Assembly: GCF_025060755.1 (NCBI RefSeq)
Contig: NZ_JANYUY010000010.1
Coordinates: 62,001-126,000 of the forward strand
Source: Paenibacillus doosanensis
GTDB lineage: Bacteria; Bacillota; Bacilli; Paenibacillales; NBRC-103111
Direction: 5' to 3'
Length of the DNA stretch: 64,000 nucleotides
Position numbers and translations under genes: made by a program. Of this stretch, positions 19,248 to 28,347 are shown piece by piece (within the stretch, counting starts at the first letter, position 1; every line of letters begins with the position of its first letter). The notes under the pieces were generated by a model. That model saw only the letters and a list, made by a program, of their open reading frames with translations, was not told the DNA's origin and searched no databases.

Positions 19248-20507
19248 ATGGATAAAAACGTTGCGGCCAATTATGAATTGGCAAAAGAGCTTTATGCAGC
19301 CCACGGCATTGACGTCGATCAAGTGCTGAAGCAGCTGGAACAAATTAAAATTTCCATGCACTGCTGGCAAGGCGACGATGTAAGAGGCTTTTTGAACCGC
19401 GATCAGGATTTGACCGGCGGCATTTCCGTAACCGGCAATTATCCCGGAGCGGCGCGCACTCCCGAAGAGCTTCGCGCGGACTTGGAGAAAGCGTTCTCGC
19501 TGATTCCCGGCAAGCATAAGGTGAATCTTCACGCGATCTACGCCGATACGGACGAGAAGGTGGAGCTGGATGAGCTTCAGCCGAAGCATTTTGACAAATG
19601 GGTGGATTGGGCCAAGGAACAGGGCTTGGGTCTGGATTTCAATCCGACTTGCTTCTCTCATGAGAATTCCAAGGACGGCTTCACGTTAAGCCATCCCGAT
19701 CCGGCGATCCGCAAGTTCTGGATCGACCACTGCAAAGTGTCCAGAAAAATCGGCGCTTACTTCGGCGAGCAGCTCGGTCAAACCTGCGTAACCAACGTCT
19801 GGGTACCGGACGGCTTCAAGGATGTTCCGGCGGACCGCCTGGCGCCTAGACAGCGTCTGAAATCCGCTTTGGACGAAGTGTTCGCGGAAGAACTGAACCC
19901 TGCACATAACCTGGATGCCGTAGAAAGCAAGCTGTTCGGCCTCGGTTCCGAAGCGTATGTCGTAGGCTCGCATGAGTTTTATATGGGCTACGGCCTTCAA
20001 AATAATAAATTAATCTGCCTGGATGCGGGCCATTTCCATCCGACGGAAGTGATTTCCAATAAGTTATCTTCCCTGTCCCTGTTCGCCGACGGTATCCTGC
20101 TTCACGTAAGCCGCCCTATGAGATGGGATAGCGATCACGTGGTTACGCTGGACGACGAGCTGATCGATATCGGCCGGGAACTGGTTCGCGGCGATTTGCT
20201 CGGCAAAACGCATATCGGTCTGGACTTCTTCGACGGCAGCATCAACCGTGTAGCCGCTTGGGTTATCGGTACGCGCAACACGATCAAAGCGCTGATGCGG
20301 GCGATGCTCGATCCGGTGGAAGCTTTGAAAAAAGCCGAGCTGGAAGGGGATTATACGACGCGTCTGGCCTTGACGGAAGAATTCAAATCGTATCCTTTCG
20401 GCGCCGTATGGGATTACTACTGCGCATCCAAAGGCGTTCCTGTGCGCGAGGAATGGCTGTCCCAAGTGAAAGCGTACGAGCAAGAAGTGCTGCTCAAACG
20501 CGGCTAA
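19248..20507 (+). CDS. rhaA: L-rhamnose isomerase
   Basis: A 419-residue cytoplasmic isomerase converting L-rhamnose to L-rhamnulose, the first step of the pathway. The sequence starts [14 protein letters not shown] and has the family's [12 protein letters not shown] and [17 protein letters not shown] blocks. The metal-binding region [18 protein letters not shown] is intact. Length matches B. subtilis and E. coli RhaA. AAAAGGAGC precedes the ATG by 7 bases. It is followed by rhaB after 22 bp. Confidence 0.97.
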   Translation: MDKNVAANYELAKELYAAHGIDVDQVLKQLEQIKISMHCWQGDDVRGFLNRDQDLTGGISVTGNYPGAARTPEELRADLEKAFSLIPGKHKVNLHAIYADTDEKVELDELQPKHFDKWVDWAKEQGLGLDFNPTCFSHENSKDGFTLSHPDPAIRKFWIDHCKVSRKIGAYFGEQLGQTCVTNVWVPDGFKDVPADRLAPRQRLKSALDEVFAEELNPAHNLDAVESKLFGLGSEAYVVGSHEFYMGYGLQNNKLICLDAGHFHPTEVISNKLSSLSLFADGILLHVSRPMRWDSDHVVTLDDELIDIGRELVRGDLLGKTHIGLDFFDGSINRVAAWVIGTRNTIKALMRAMLDPVEALKKAELEGDYTTRLALTEEFKSYPFGAVWDYYCASKGVPVREEWLSQVKAYEQEVLLKRG

Positions 20508-20529
20508 TTAACGGATAAGGGTGATATCC

Positions 20530-22005
20530 TTGGGAAACATTATCGCTTTTGATCTGGGGGCCAGCAGCGGCAGAGCGATGCTGGGCCGCCTGGTAGACGG
20601 CAAGATTGAAATTACGGAGCTTCATCGCTTTTCCAATGATCCGGTGCAGGTGGGCGACCGCCTGCATTGGGATATTTTGCGGCTATACCATGAAATCAAG
20701 CAGGGATTGCTGAAGGCCAAAAACCAGGGAATCGAAGTGGACAGCGTCGGGATCGATTCCTGGGCGGTCGATTTCGGCTTTATCGGGGCGAACGGCGAGC
20801 TGGTCGGCAATCCTTACCATTATCGGGACCGGCATACGGATCAGATGATGGAGAAGCTGTTCGCGCAGCTCCCGGCGTCGGAGATTTTTAAACGAACCGG
20901 CATTCAATTTCTTCAGTTTAATACGATCTTCCAGCTGTTTGCGCTGAAACAGGCGAACTCGCCTTGGCTTCAGGAAGGCAACCGCTTCCTGATGATTCCG
21001 GATTTGCTCCGGTATTTCCTGACGGGAGAAATGCATAACGAGTTTTCCAACGCAACGACGACGCAGCTGTTCAACCCTGTGAAGGGCACTTGGGATCAAG
21101 AGCTTCTTCAGCAGCTCGGCTTTCCGGAATCATGGTTCGGTGAAGTGCTGCAGCCGGGAAGTCCGGCAGGGAAGCTGCAAGAGTCCGTATGCGAAGAGCT
21201 CGGCATTCCGTCCATTCCCGTCTATGCCGTAGCCGAGCATGATACGGGATCGGCCGTAGCGGCGGTGCCGGCAACCGACCGTTCCTTCGCTTACTTGAGC
21301 TGCGGAACATGGTCGCTCATGGGAACTGAGGTTCAGGAGCCGGTCATAAACGATATGGCGCAGCAGTTTAACTTCACCAATGAAGGTGGCGTCGAAGGCA
21401 CGTACCGCCTGCTGAAGAACATTATGGGACTGTGGATTCTCCAGGAAAGCCGCCACGAATGGGAGAAGGCAGGGCAATCGTATACCTTCCCCGAGCTCGT
21501 ACAGCTGGCGGGAGCGGCCAAACCGTTCGGCGCATTCATCGATCCCGATCATCCGATGTTTCTGGCTCCCGGAGACATGCCCGCCCGTATCGCCCAGTAT
21601 TGCCGCGAAACGGGACAGCAGGCGCCGGAGACGGCAGGAGAAATCGTTCGCTGCATTTTGGAAAGCTTGGCTTTGAAATACCGGTTTGTGTTCGAAATGA
21701 CCGAACGGCTGTCGAATCAGACGTTGAACGGCCTGCATATGGTCGGCGGCGGCATTAACAATACGCTGCTCTGCCAATGGTCGGCCAATGCGATCGGCAA
21801 GCCCGTATGGGCGGGGCCTTCGGAAGGCAGCGCTATCGGCAATATGGCCGTGCAGTGGATCGCGCAAGGCGTGTTCAAGGACATCTGGGAAGCGCGCCGC
21901 GTTATCCGCGACTCGTTCCCAGTCGAAGAGTACATGCCGGAAGAGCAGGAGCAGTGGTCCGCGGCTTATGAACGATTCGTTAAGCTGACGGGAATTGCAC
22001 AATAG
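20530..22005 (+). CDS. rhaB: Rhamnulokinase
   Basis: A 491-residue FGGY-family sugar kinase that phosphorylates L-rhamnulose with ATP. The N-terminal ATP-binding fold opens with IIAFDLGASSGRAMLG; VDSVGIDSWAVDFGF and DTGSAVAAVP are typical, and the C-terminal ATPase part shows HMVGGGINNTLLCQWSANAIG. A TTG at 20530 is chosen as start: AAGGGTGAT lies just ahead and the protein then begins MGNIIAFDL. The in-frame GTG at 20521 would sit inside this ribosome site. Confidence 0.95.
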   Translation: MGNIIAFDLGASSGRAMLGRLVDGKIEITELHRFSNDPVQVGDRLHWDILRLYHEIKQGLLKAKNQGIEVDSVGIDSWAVDFGFIGANGELVGNPYHYRDRHTDQMMEKLFAQLPASEIFKRTGIQFLQFNTIFQLFALKQANSPWLQEGNRFLMIPDLLRYFLTGEMHNEFSNATTTQLFNPVKGTWDQELLQQLGFPESWFGEVLQPGSPAGKLQESVCEELGIPSIPVYAVAEHDTGSAVAAVPATDRSFAYLSCGTWSLMGTEVQEPVINDMAQQFNFTNEGGVEGTYRLLKNIMGLWILQESRHEWEKAGQSYTFPELVQLAGAAKPFGAFIDPDHPMFLAPGDMPARIAQYCRETGQQAPETAGEIVRCILESLALKYRFVFEMTERLSNQTLNGLHMVGGGINNTLLCQWSANAIGKPVWAGPSEGSAIGNMAVQWIAQGVFKDIWEARRVIRDSFPVEEYMPEEQEQWSAAYERFVKLTGIAQ

Positions 22006-22021
22006 TGAAAAGGAGCACCTT

Positions 22022-22783
22022 ATGCTAGTTGCGGAGCGTTACGAGAAAATTGTAAGTTTGGTTAACCAAAGAGGCGCAGTAAGAGTTTCCGAGCTTAGCG
22101 AGCTGTTCCAGGTTACGGAGGAGACGATTCGCCGCGACCTGGACCGATTGGAGCAAGCGGGGCGTCTGACCCGTTCCCATGGCGGGGCGGTCAGCATCAA
22201 GGACGACCAGCAGCCGGAGATCCCTTACTTTGAACGGGAAATCGCCTATGCCGAAGAGAAGAAGAGAATAGCCCAGGCCGCGATCGAGCGGATCGGCGAG
22301 CGAGACCGGATTCTTCTTGATGCCAGCTCTACGGCTTGGTACATGGCGGCGGAAGTTCCCGATCTTCCTCTGACCGTCCTTACCAATTCGATCAAGGTCG
22401 CAACGGAGCTGAGCAATAAGGAGAAGATTGAAGTGATTTCGACGGGCGGCCGGCTGGCTCAGCGTTCCTTATCTTTCGTCGGGCCGCTGGCCGAACGTTC
22501 TCTCGATACTTATCACGTGGATAAAGTGTTTTTGTCCTGCAAAGGCGTACATTTGGATCGCGGCATCAGCGAGTCGAACGAGCTCCAAGCCCGAATTAAA
22601 GAGCGGATGATCGGCATCGCGGACGAAGTGATTTTGCTCGTCGATTCGAGCAAATTCGGCGTGCAATCGTTTACGCAAGTCGCCGATCTATCCGAAATCG
22701 ACGTCATCATTACGGATCGCCGCATCGCCAAGGAAACGGTAGATCAGCTTGAGGACCGCGGAATTACGGTTATTACCGTTTAA
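22022..22783 (+). CDS. rhaR: DeoR-family regulator of the rhamnose operon
   Basis: A 253-residue regulator with an N-terminal DeoR helix-turn-helix (RYEKIVSLVNQRGAVRVSEL and EETIRRDLDRLEQAGRLTR) and the sugar-phosphate-binding C-terminal domain seen in the family (LLDASSTAWYMA, VLTNSIKVA, VDSSKFGV, VIITD). AAAGGAGC precedes the ATG at 22022; the frame opens earlier inside rhaB. As the last gene of the operon it probably autoregulates the cluster, with the repeats at 16639-16711 as candidate operators. A phosphorylated rhamnose intermediate is the likely inducer by analogy with other DeoR members. Confidence 0.9.
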   Translation: MLVAERYEKIVSLVNQRGAVRVSELSELFQVTEETIRRDLDRLEQAGRLTRSHGGAVSIKDDQQPEIPYFEREIAYAEEKKRIAQAAIERIGERDRILLDASSTAWYMAAEVPDLPLTVLTNSIKVATELSNKEKIEVISTGGRLAQRSLSFVGPLAERSLDTYHVDKVFLSCKGVHLDRGISESNELQARIKERMIGIADEVILLVDSSKFGVQSFTQVADLSEIDVIITDRRIAKETVDQLEDRGITVITV

Positions 22784-22799
22784 TGAAATCTTCGAATAC

Positions 22800-22845
22800 C
22801 AGCGGCCGGCCGGAGGAAAACTTCTGGCCGGCCGCTTTTTCCTTT
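22800..22845 (+). terminator. Terminator of the rhamnose operon
   Basis: AGCGGCCGGCC pairs with GGCCGGCCGCT, followed by TTTTTCC. The stem is very GC-rich, which makes this a strong intrinsic terminator. Confidence 0.85.
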
Positions 22846-22970
22846 AATCGGAGACTTAGCTCCCGCCGTACTGGAACGGGTTTGGTATATGGCTTCAGCT
22901 AGTGGTATGATGATGTTGTTGGAGCGCCAACAATACATACCGAATCGGATTCCGAAAGCAGGGAGCATGA

Positions 22971-23531
22971 TTGGACACTTTGAATTATCGCATCAGCGGC
23001 GAGTGGGACGAAGAGCGCTGGAACGAGGCGGAGCGGATCTACGAGCAGGCGTTTCCTCACGAAGGCAGGAAGAGCCGCGCGATCATCCGCCGCATGTTTG
23101 AAAGACGGATGTGCCGGCTGCATACCGTAGCCCGAGGCGGGGAACTCGCCGGAATGGCTTTAACCGGTATCGATAAGCAGGCGAGAGCCGTGATCATCGA
23201 TTATTTGGCGGTTCGCCGCGATGTGCGCGGTACGGGAATCGGCCGTTCGCTGCTGGGCCATATCAAGCAGTGGGCGCGCGCCGAGGCGGATGCCAAGGGG
23301 ATTATCGTCGAAGTGGAATCCGAGCCTACGGAGGAGAACAAGCGGCGTATCCGCTTCTGGGAAGCGAACGGCTTCCAGCTTACTTCGTATGTGCATCAAT
23401 ACATTTGGGTGCCCGAGCCTTATCAGGCGATGTACTGCAGCTTCAGCGAGACGGACCGGCTGCCGGAGGACGGCAAAGCGCTGTTTCGCAGCATAACCCG
23501 TTTCCACGAAAAGGCGTACCGCCGTACATAA
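22971..23531 (+). CDS. GNAT family N-acetyltransferase
   Basis: A 186-residue acetyltransferase. The acetyl-CoA-binding motif A is visible as [22 protein letters not shown] (V-R-x3-G-x-G-I-G), followed by [24 protein letters not shown], the motif B region. The start is a TTG at 22971 with GGGAG five bases upstream; the protein begins [14 protein letters not shown]. The substrate is unknown. A promoter-like TTGGTA and TATGAT pair lies near 22882-22911, with 18 bp between the boxes. Confidence 0.87.
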   Translation: MDTLNYRISGEWDEERWNEAERIYEQAFPHEGRKSRAIIRRMFERRMCRLHTVARGGELAGMALTGIDKQARAVIIDYLAVRRDVRGTGIGRSLLGHIKQWARAEADAKGIIVEVESEPTEENKRRIRFWEANGFQLTSYVHQYIWVPEPYQAMYCSFSETDRLPEDGKALFRSITRFHEKAYRRT

Positions 23532-23606
23532 TCTAGATGCTTTCGCATGCGCAATCAGCGGTTTTCGCCACCCTTCTGAAAAATAATCATAAAGAAACAA
23601 GGTGAC

Positions 23607-25085
23607 ATGATGAGCGATCATAGATCAATAATCGGCGCAGGATGGAACTTCGACAACAGCTATGCGCGGCTGCCGCAAACTTTTTTTACGCTGCTCGCTC
23701 CTACCCCCGTACGATCGCCGGAGCTGCTGGCGCTGAACCGGGCGCTGGCGGCGGAGCTGGGCTTGGACGCCGAAGCTTTGCGAAGCGAGGAAGGAGCCGC
23801 CGTGCTGGCCGGCAATACAATTCCCGAAGGGGCTGAGCCGCTCGCGCAAGCTTATGCGGGGCATCAGTTCGGGTATTTAACGATGCTGGGGGACGGTCGG
23901 GCGATCCTGCTCGGCGAACAAATAACGCCCCGGGGTGACCGGTTCGACATTCAGCTGAAAGGCCCCGGCCGGACCCCGTATTCCCGCAGCGGCGACGGCA
24001 GAGCGGCTGTCGGACCGATGCTGCGCGAATATATCATCAGCGAGGCGATGCATGCGCTGGGGATTCCTACGACCCGCAGTCTGGCGGTGACGGCGACCGG
24101 ACAGTCCATTATGCGCGAGACCGAGCTGCCTGGTGCGGTTCTGACCCGCGTGGCCGCCAGCCATCTGCGCGTCGGCACGTTTCAATACGCTGCCGGCAAG
24201 GGGACGCAAGAGGAGCTTCGCGCCTTGGCCGATTACACCCTGCGCAGGCATTTCCCGGAAGCGGAGGCGGACGATAACCGCTATCTCGCCTTGCTGCGGG
24301 GAGTGATCGGACGGCAGGCATCGCTGATCGTCAAATGGCAGCTTGTCGGCTTCGTTCACGGGGTTATGAACACCGATAACATGGCGCTTAGCGGGGAGAC
24401 CATCGATTACGGCCCGTGCGCTTTTATGGATGCCTACGACCCGGCGACAGTATTCAGCTCCATCGATCGTCAAGGGCGATACGCCTACGGCAATCAGCCC
24501 CAGATCGCCGCGTGGAACCTGGCGCGCTTCGCCGAAACGCTGCTGCCGCTGCTGCACAGCGACGAGGAACGAGCCGTCAAGCTGGCCGAGGATGCGATTG
24601 CCGAGTTTCCGAAGCAGTTTCAGCGCGGCTGGCTCGCCGGCATGAGGGCGAAGCTGGGACTTTATAACGAAGAGCCGGAGGATGAAGCCCTTATTCAAGA
24701 TCTGCTCATTCTGATGGAGAAGCATCATGCGGACTTTACGAATACGTTCCGCGCATTGACCTTGGAGAAGCCGGAGGATACGGCATGTTTCGGCTCCGAA
24801 GGATTTACCGAGTGGCATGAGCGGTGGCAGGCGAGACGCGACCGCCAGCAGGAGACGAAGGAAGACTCGCTTCGCCTGATGAGAAGCAGCAATCCTGCGG
24901 TCATTCCCCGCAACCACCGGGTTGAAGAAGCGCTGGAAGCGGCGGAGCGGCATGGAGACGTTACCGTAATGGAGAGGCTTCTGGAAGCTCTCGCCGACCC
25001 TTATTCGTATTCTCCCGAACAAGAGGAATACGCTGCACCTTCGGTGCCTTCAAGCTATCCTTATCGAACTTACTGCGGTACTTGA
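23607..25085 (+). CDS. selO: SelO family protein AMP-transferase (cysteine form)
   Basis: A 492-residue pseudokinase-fold enzyme of the SelO/YdiU (UPF0061) family, which transfers AMP from ATP to protein hydroxyl groups. Clear family blocks include [60 protein letters not shown]-rich [15 protein letters not shown] and [25 protein letters not shown], which holds the metal/nucleotide residues N and D. The conserved C-terminal selenocysteine position is a cysteine here, third from the end (RTYCGT). AAGGTGAC precedes two in-frame ATGs (23607 and 23610); the second is better spaced. It stands alone and ends at a strong terminator. Confidence 0.94.
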   Translation: MMSDHRSIIGAGWNFDNSYARLPQTFFTLLAPTPVRSPELLALNRALAAELGLDAEALRSEEGAAVLAGNTIPEGAEPLAQAYAGHQFGYLTMLGDGRAILLGEQITPRGDRFDIQLKGPGRTPYSRSGDGRAAVGPMLREYIISEAMHALGIPTTRSLAVTATGQSIMRETELPGAVLTRVAASHLRVGTFQYAAGKGTQEELRALADYTLRRHFPEAEADDNRYLALLRGVIGRQASLIVKWQLVGFVHGVMNTDNMALSGETIDYGPCAFMDAYDPATVFSSIDRQGRYAYGNQPQIAAWNLARFAETLLPLLHSDEERAVKLAEDAIAEFPKQFQRGWLAGMRAKLGLYNEEPEDEALIQDLLILMEKHHADFTNTFRALTLEKPEDTACFGSEGFTEWHERWQARRDRQQETKEDSLRLMRSSNPAVIPRNHRVEEALEAAERHGDVTVMERLLEALADPYSYSPEQEEYAAPSVPSSYPYRTYCGT

Positions 25086-25125
25086 AGCAAACGCCGCGGC
25101 TGACGGAACCGCATATGCTTTACAC

Positions 25126-25172
25126 ACGGAGTGCCAAACTGGAACCAGTTGCGGCACTCCGTTTTTTTGGCT
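25126..25172 (+). terminator. Terminator of selO
   Basis: ACGGAGTGCC pairs with GGCACTCCGT, and the inner AACTGG with CCAGTT; seven Ts follow. The stem is long and nearly perfect. Confidence 0.88.
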
Positions 25173-25287
25173 CCGTTCGCCCCAGAGTTCAGGAATCATT
25201 CACCAATTATGGATGCCGGATACATGCTTTATCGTATAATGGGAATTGGAACGGTTATTTGAGCGGCTATTTGGGGAGGTGTCTTCA

Positions 25288-25992
25288 TTGCGCTTTGGCG
25301 TATTTATTTTGACGATAGCTGTTGCATTGGCGGCTTGCGCCCGCGAGCCTTTGCGGGATAACGTAACGCAAGAGAACGTGAAGCCGATCGAAGCGACGGC
25401 AGGAATGGTAGTATACCATCACGGTTATGACAATATGGACCGCGGACATCATGAATACGATAACGTCGATGTCGTCGTAGATCCAACCTATTACCAAGCG
25501 AATCCGGTTCAACGAGGGGACGTTGTCTATTATCAAAATCCGAAAAAGGGCGGCGCAACCGACAATGGGAGCGAGAAGGAGATTTCGAGAATTGTCGCCT
25601 TACCCGGAGAGAGCATCCGTATAGATAAGGGACAGATTTACATCGATGGAAGAAAACTGGACACCTTTTACGGTCAAGCGCGCCGGCTTGGAATGAATGT
25701 GCAGGAACTGCAAGCGGCTTCCGAAAAGTCCGGCCTGCCCGACAATATACGCGTGAACTTCAAAACGAATGTGAAATTTATTCTGGAGAGCGAAGAAACG
25801 AGCAAGCAGCCGATTCGAATACCGGATGGACAATATTACCTTATTGGGGACGATTGGTTTCGCAGCGCGGACAGCCGGCATTTCGGAACGATTCCGCAAG
25901 AAAGCATCCTGGGCAAGGTCATCGGTTATAAACCGTATTGTTTTATTATAACCGAATCTTCCCGCTGCAGCGCCGCGGCTTCATCAGTATAA
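25288..25992 (+). CDS. Signal peptidase I-like (S26) lipoprotein lacking the catalytic dyad
   Basis: A 234-residue protein. GGGGAGGTG precedes the TTG at 25288, giving a signal peptide ending in the lipobox ALAA-C17. The rest follows the S26 fold: QRGDVVYYQNP (box C), RIVALPGESIRI (box D), IYIDGRKL and GDDWFRSADSRHFG (box E). Alignment by eye with SipS-type enzymes puts N49 (in YDNMDRG) where the nucleophile serine of GDSM should be, and S100 (in ISRIVALPG) where the general-base lysine of VKR should be. Both dyad residues are therefore missing, so peptidase activity is unlikely. It may be a surface-bound binding protein derived from a signal peptidase. The role is unknown. Confidence 0.78.
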   Translation: MRFGVFILTIAVALAACAREPLRDNVTQENVKPIEATAGMVVYHHGYDNMDRGHHEYDNVDVVVDPTYYQANPVQRGDVVYYQNPKKGGATDNGSEKEISRIVALPGESIRIDKGQIYIDGRKLDTFYGQARRLGMNVQELQAASEKSGLPDNIRVNFKTNVKFILESEETSKQPIRIPDGQYYLIGDDWFRSADSRHFGTIPQESILGKVIGYKPYCFIITESSRCSAAASSV

Positions 25993-26017
25993 TGGGAGGT
26001 AGCAGGACCAATCCAAT

Positions 26018-26092
26018 ATGAAACGGGTGTTGATTATGAAAACAACTTTGACGTCCATCGCCAAGCCGACACGGAGGGCGACTATACTTTAA
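26018..26092 (+). CDS. Possible 24-residue leader ORF before the ABC exporter
   Basis: An ATG at 26018, with GGGAGGT about 18 bases upstream, opens 24 codons (MKRVLIMKTTL...RRATIL). An inner ATG at 26036 is possible. The 3' end of the ORF lies in the stem-loop ACGGAGGG (26071-26078)/CCCTCCGT (26093-26100), which ends just before the exporter's GGAGGAG site. It could be a regulatory leader peptide or chance; it has no recognised homology. Confidence 0.3.
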   Translation: MKRVLIMKTTLTSIAKPTRRATIL

Positions 26093-26118
26093 CCCTCCGT
26101 CATATGGAGGAGAACCGT

Positions 26119-27855
26119 TTGAATTCTCGAACCAAGAAGTTTTTGTCTTATTACAAGCCCTACTTAGGTTTGTTCTGGGCCGACATGGCCTGCGCATTCG
26201 TCGTTTCCGCGATTACTCTGATTCTGCCTTTATGCGTCAGGTACATTACTATATATGTGTTGGAAGCGAGCCAGCCCGGCGCGCTGAAGAAGATTTATAT
26301 GATGGGCGCCGTTATGCTCGCTCTGATTGCCGTTCATACCGTGTGCGACATATTCATTTCCTACAAGGGACACAGGATGGGGGCGATGATGGAAAGCGAT
26401 ATGCGCAGCGAGCTGTTCGATCATTATCAGAAGCTGTCCTTCAGCTTTTATGACGAGCATAAAACAGGCCAGCTCATGAGCCGGGCCACGAACGACATTT
26501 TGTCGCTGGCGGAATTGTATCATCACGGGCCCGAGGATATTGTCATTTCGGCGCTCAAATTGATTGGCGCGCTCGCCATTTTGTTCACGATCGATGTGAA
26601 GCTTACGCTGATTGTCTTTTTATTTCTGCCTGTGATGGCGGTTTATGCATGTTATTTGAACAAGCGGATGAATGCCGCGTTAAGAAGAACCAAGGAGCGG
26701 ATCGGCGATATCAACGCCCAGGTGGAAGATACGCTGGCAGGCATTCGAGTGGTCAAATCGTTTGCCAACGAGCAGGTGGAACGGCAGAAATTCGCTTGCG
26801 CGAACGAGCGTTTCGTTCAAAGCCGAAGCGAAGGATATAAGAGCGAAGCCTATTTCTTCGAAGGCATGAATGCGTTCACACATCTCATTACGACGGCCGT
26901 GGTCGTCTTCGGAGGAGCTGCGATCGTGGGGGCTTCATTGGAAATGGCCGATCTGCTGACTTATATTTTATGCGTCGGCATCCTTATCGAGCCTATCAAG
27001 CGGCTGGTTAATTTCGCCCGGCTGTACCAGGAAGGCATAACCGGGTTCGACCGGTTCATGGATATGCTGGAGATCGAGCCGGATATTCAGGATGCGAAGG
27101 ACGCGGAGGAGCTTACGGATGTTCGGGGGCATATTGCGTTCCGCGATGTCAGCTTTAAATATAAAGAAGATTACGGCCATGTTCTGAAGCATGTCACGCT
27201 CGATATTCAGTCCGGAGAATACGTCGCCGTCGTCGGGCCTTCGGGCGCAGGCAAATCGACGCTCTGCTCGTTAATTCCGCGTTTCTACGAAGTCAGCGAG
27301 GGGACGATTCTTCTTGACGGCCGCGACATCCGGAAGATCGGCTTGCGATCGTTAAGAAAGCACATCGGCGTCGTTCAGCAGGACGTTTATTTGTTCGCGG
27401 GCTCGGTTCTGGACAATATCCGTTACGGCAACATGGAGGCGACCAGGGAAGAGATCCTCGAAGCGGCCAAGCAGGCAAACGCCCATGAGTTCATTATGGA
27501 GCTGCCGCACGGATACGATACGGATATCGGGCAGCGCGGCGTGAAATTATCCGGCGGGCAAAAGCAAAGATTAAGCATCGCCCGCGTGTTCCTGAAAAAT
27601 CCGCCGATTCTTATTCTCGATGAAGCGACGAGCGCGCTGGATAATGAAAGCGAGCGGGCCGTGCAGGATTCGCTGGAGAGACTGACCCGTCATCGCACGA
27701 CGCTGGTTATAGCCCATCGCTTGTCCACGGTCCGAAACGCGCAGCGAATCGTTGTATTGACGGACAGCGGAATTGAAGAGCAGGGAACGCACGAACAGCT
27801 GCTTGCCCGAAGCGGCGTTTACGCTAATTTACACCATATGCAGCTTAGAATGTAG
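26119..27855 (+). CDS. ABC transporter, fused membrane and ATPase domains (exporter half-transporter)
   Basis: A 578-residue half-transporter of the multidrug/lipid exporter type. The N-terminal six-helix membrane domain (about 15-310) is followed by the ATPase domain with Walker A GPSGAGKS, Q-loop VVQQDVYLF, signature LSGGQKQR, Walker B ILILDEATSALD and the H-loop in VIAHRLSTV. All catalytic residues are present, so it probably acts as a homodimer. GGAGGAG favours the TTG at 26119; the in-frame ATG at 26104 overlaps that site. Substrate is unknown. A stem-loop and short ORF lie immediately upstream. Confidence 0.9.
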   Translation: MNSRTKKFLSYYKPYLGLFWADMACAFVVSAITLILPLCVRYITIYVLEASQPGALKKIYMMGAVMLALIAVHTVCDIFISYKGHRMGAMMESDMRSELFDHYQKLSFSFYDEHKTGQLMSRATNDILSLAELYHHGPEDIVISALKLIGALAILFTIDVKLTLIVFLFLPVMAVYACYLNKRMNAALRRTKERIGDINAQVEDTLAGIRVVKSFANEQVERQKFACANERFVQSRSEGYKSEAYFFEGMNAFTHLITTAVVVFGGAAIVGASLEMADLLTYILCVGILIEPIKRLVNFARLYQEGITGFDRFMDMLEIEPDIQDAKDAEELTDVRGHIAFRDVSFKYKEDYGHVLKHVTLDIQSGEYVAVVGPSGAGKSTLCSLIPRFYEVSEGTILLDGRDIRKIGLRSLRKHIGVVQQDVYLFAGSVLDNIRYGNMEATREEILEAAKQANAHEFIMELPHGYDTDIGQRGVKLSGGQKQRLSIARVFLKNPPILILDEATSALDNESERAVQDSLERLTRHRTTLVIAHRLSTVRNAQRIVVLTDSGIEEQGTHEQLLARSGVYANLHHMQLRM

Positions 27856-27915
27856 GACAGAGCTGCCGTGCGGACAGCTGAAATGAAACAAAAAATCGAA
27901 CTTTCAAAAAAAATG

Positions 27916-27944
27916 TTTACCGAACCGCGGATATTTGGTATTAT
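27916..27944 (+). promoter_or_regulatory. Sigma-A promoter of the asd T-box transcript
   Basis: TTTACC (27916-27921) and TATTAT (27939-27944) with a 17-bp spacer, about 20 bp ahead of the T-box stem I. Confidence 0.65.
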
Positions 27945-27960
27945 TATCGCAAACACGTTC

Positions 27961-28254
27961 AAATGCGATGATGAGAAGAGTAGATAAATGAAATTCTTTT
28001 GCAGAGAGCTCCGGCAGCTGAAAAGGAGTAAAGATTTCTTTATTGAAAAAAGGCTCAGAGCAGCACATCGGAACCGGATCAGGATGGGGATGGTGCGCCA
28101 GGAGCTCCTGTTACAGAGCTAGAGTATAAGCATTACAGCGTAATGCCGTACTTGAAGAGGCGAATATGGCGACATATTGGCGAATCTGGGGTGGTACCAC
28201 GAGCATACGAATCTCGTCCCCAAGACATTAGTCTTGGGGGTGGGATTTTTTTTA
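27961..28254 (+). promoter_or_regulatory. T-box leader of asd, probable lysine specifier
   Basis: A classic T-box. Stem I closes with CGATG (27966-27970) and CATCG (28066-28070). AGTA of the specifier loop is at 27980-27983, the upper helix pairs ATAAATGAAATTCTTT with AAAGATTTCTTTAT, and the distal part holds GCAGAGAGC. The antiterminator T-box is TGGGGTGGTACCACG (28187-28201), and the terminator CCCCAAGAC/GTCTTGGGG ends in eight Ts. The 3' side of the specifier loop reads GAAAAAAGG (28045-28053); the codon set off from the next helix by one base is AAA or AAG, both lysine. Uncharged tRNA-Lys would then raise asd expression. The T-box is certain; the specifier is inferred from register. Confidence 0.9.
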
Positions 28255-28347
28255 TTGCAGTCAAGGTAACACACGACCCGGAAGCCAGACGTATATGATG
28301 AAAAAGAGCGCTTAATCAGACCCTACGGAAAGGATTGGAATGGTATT

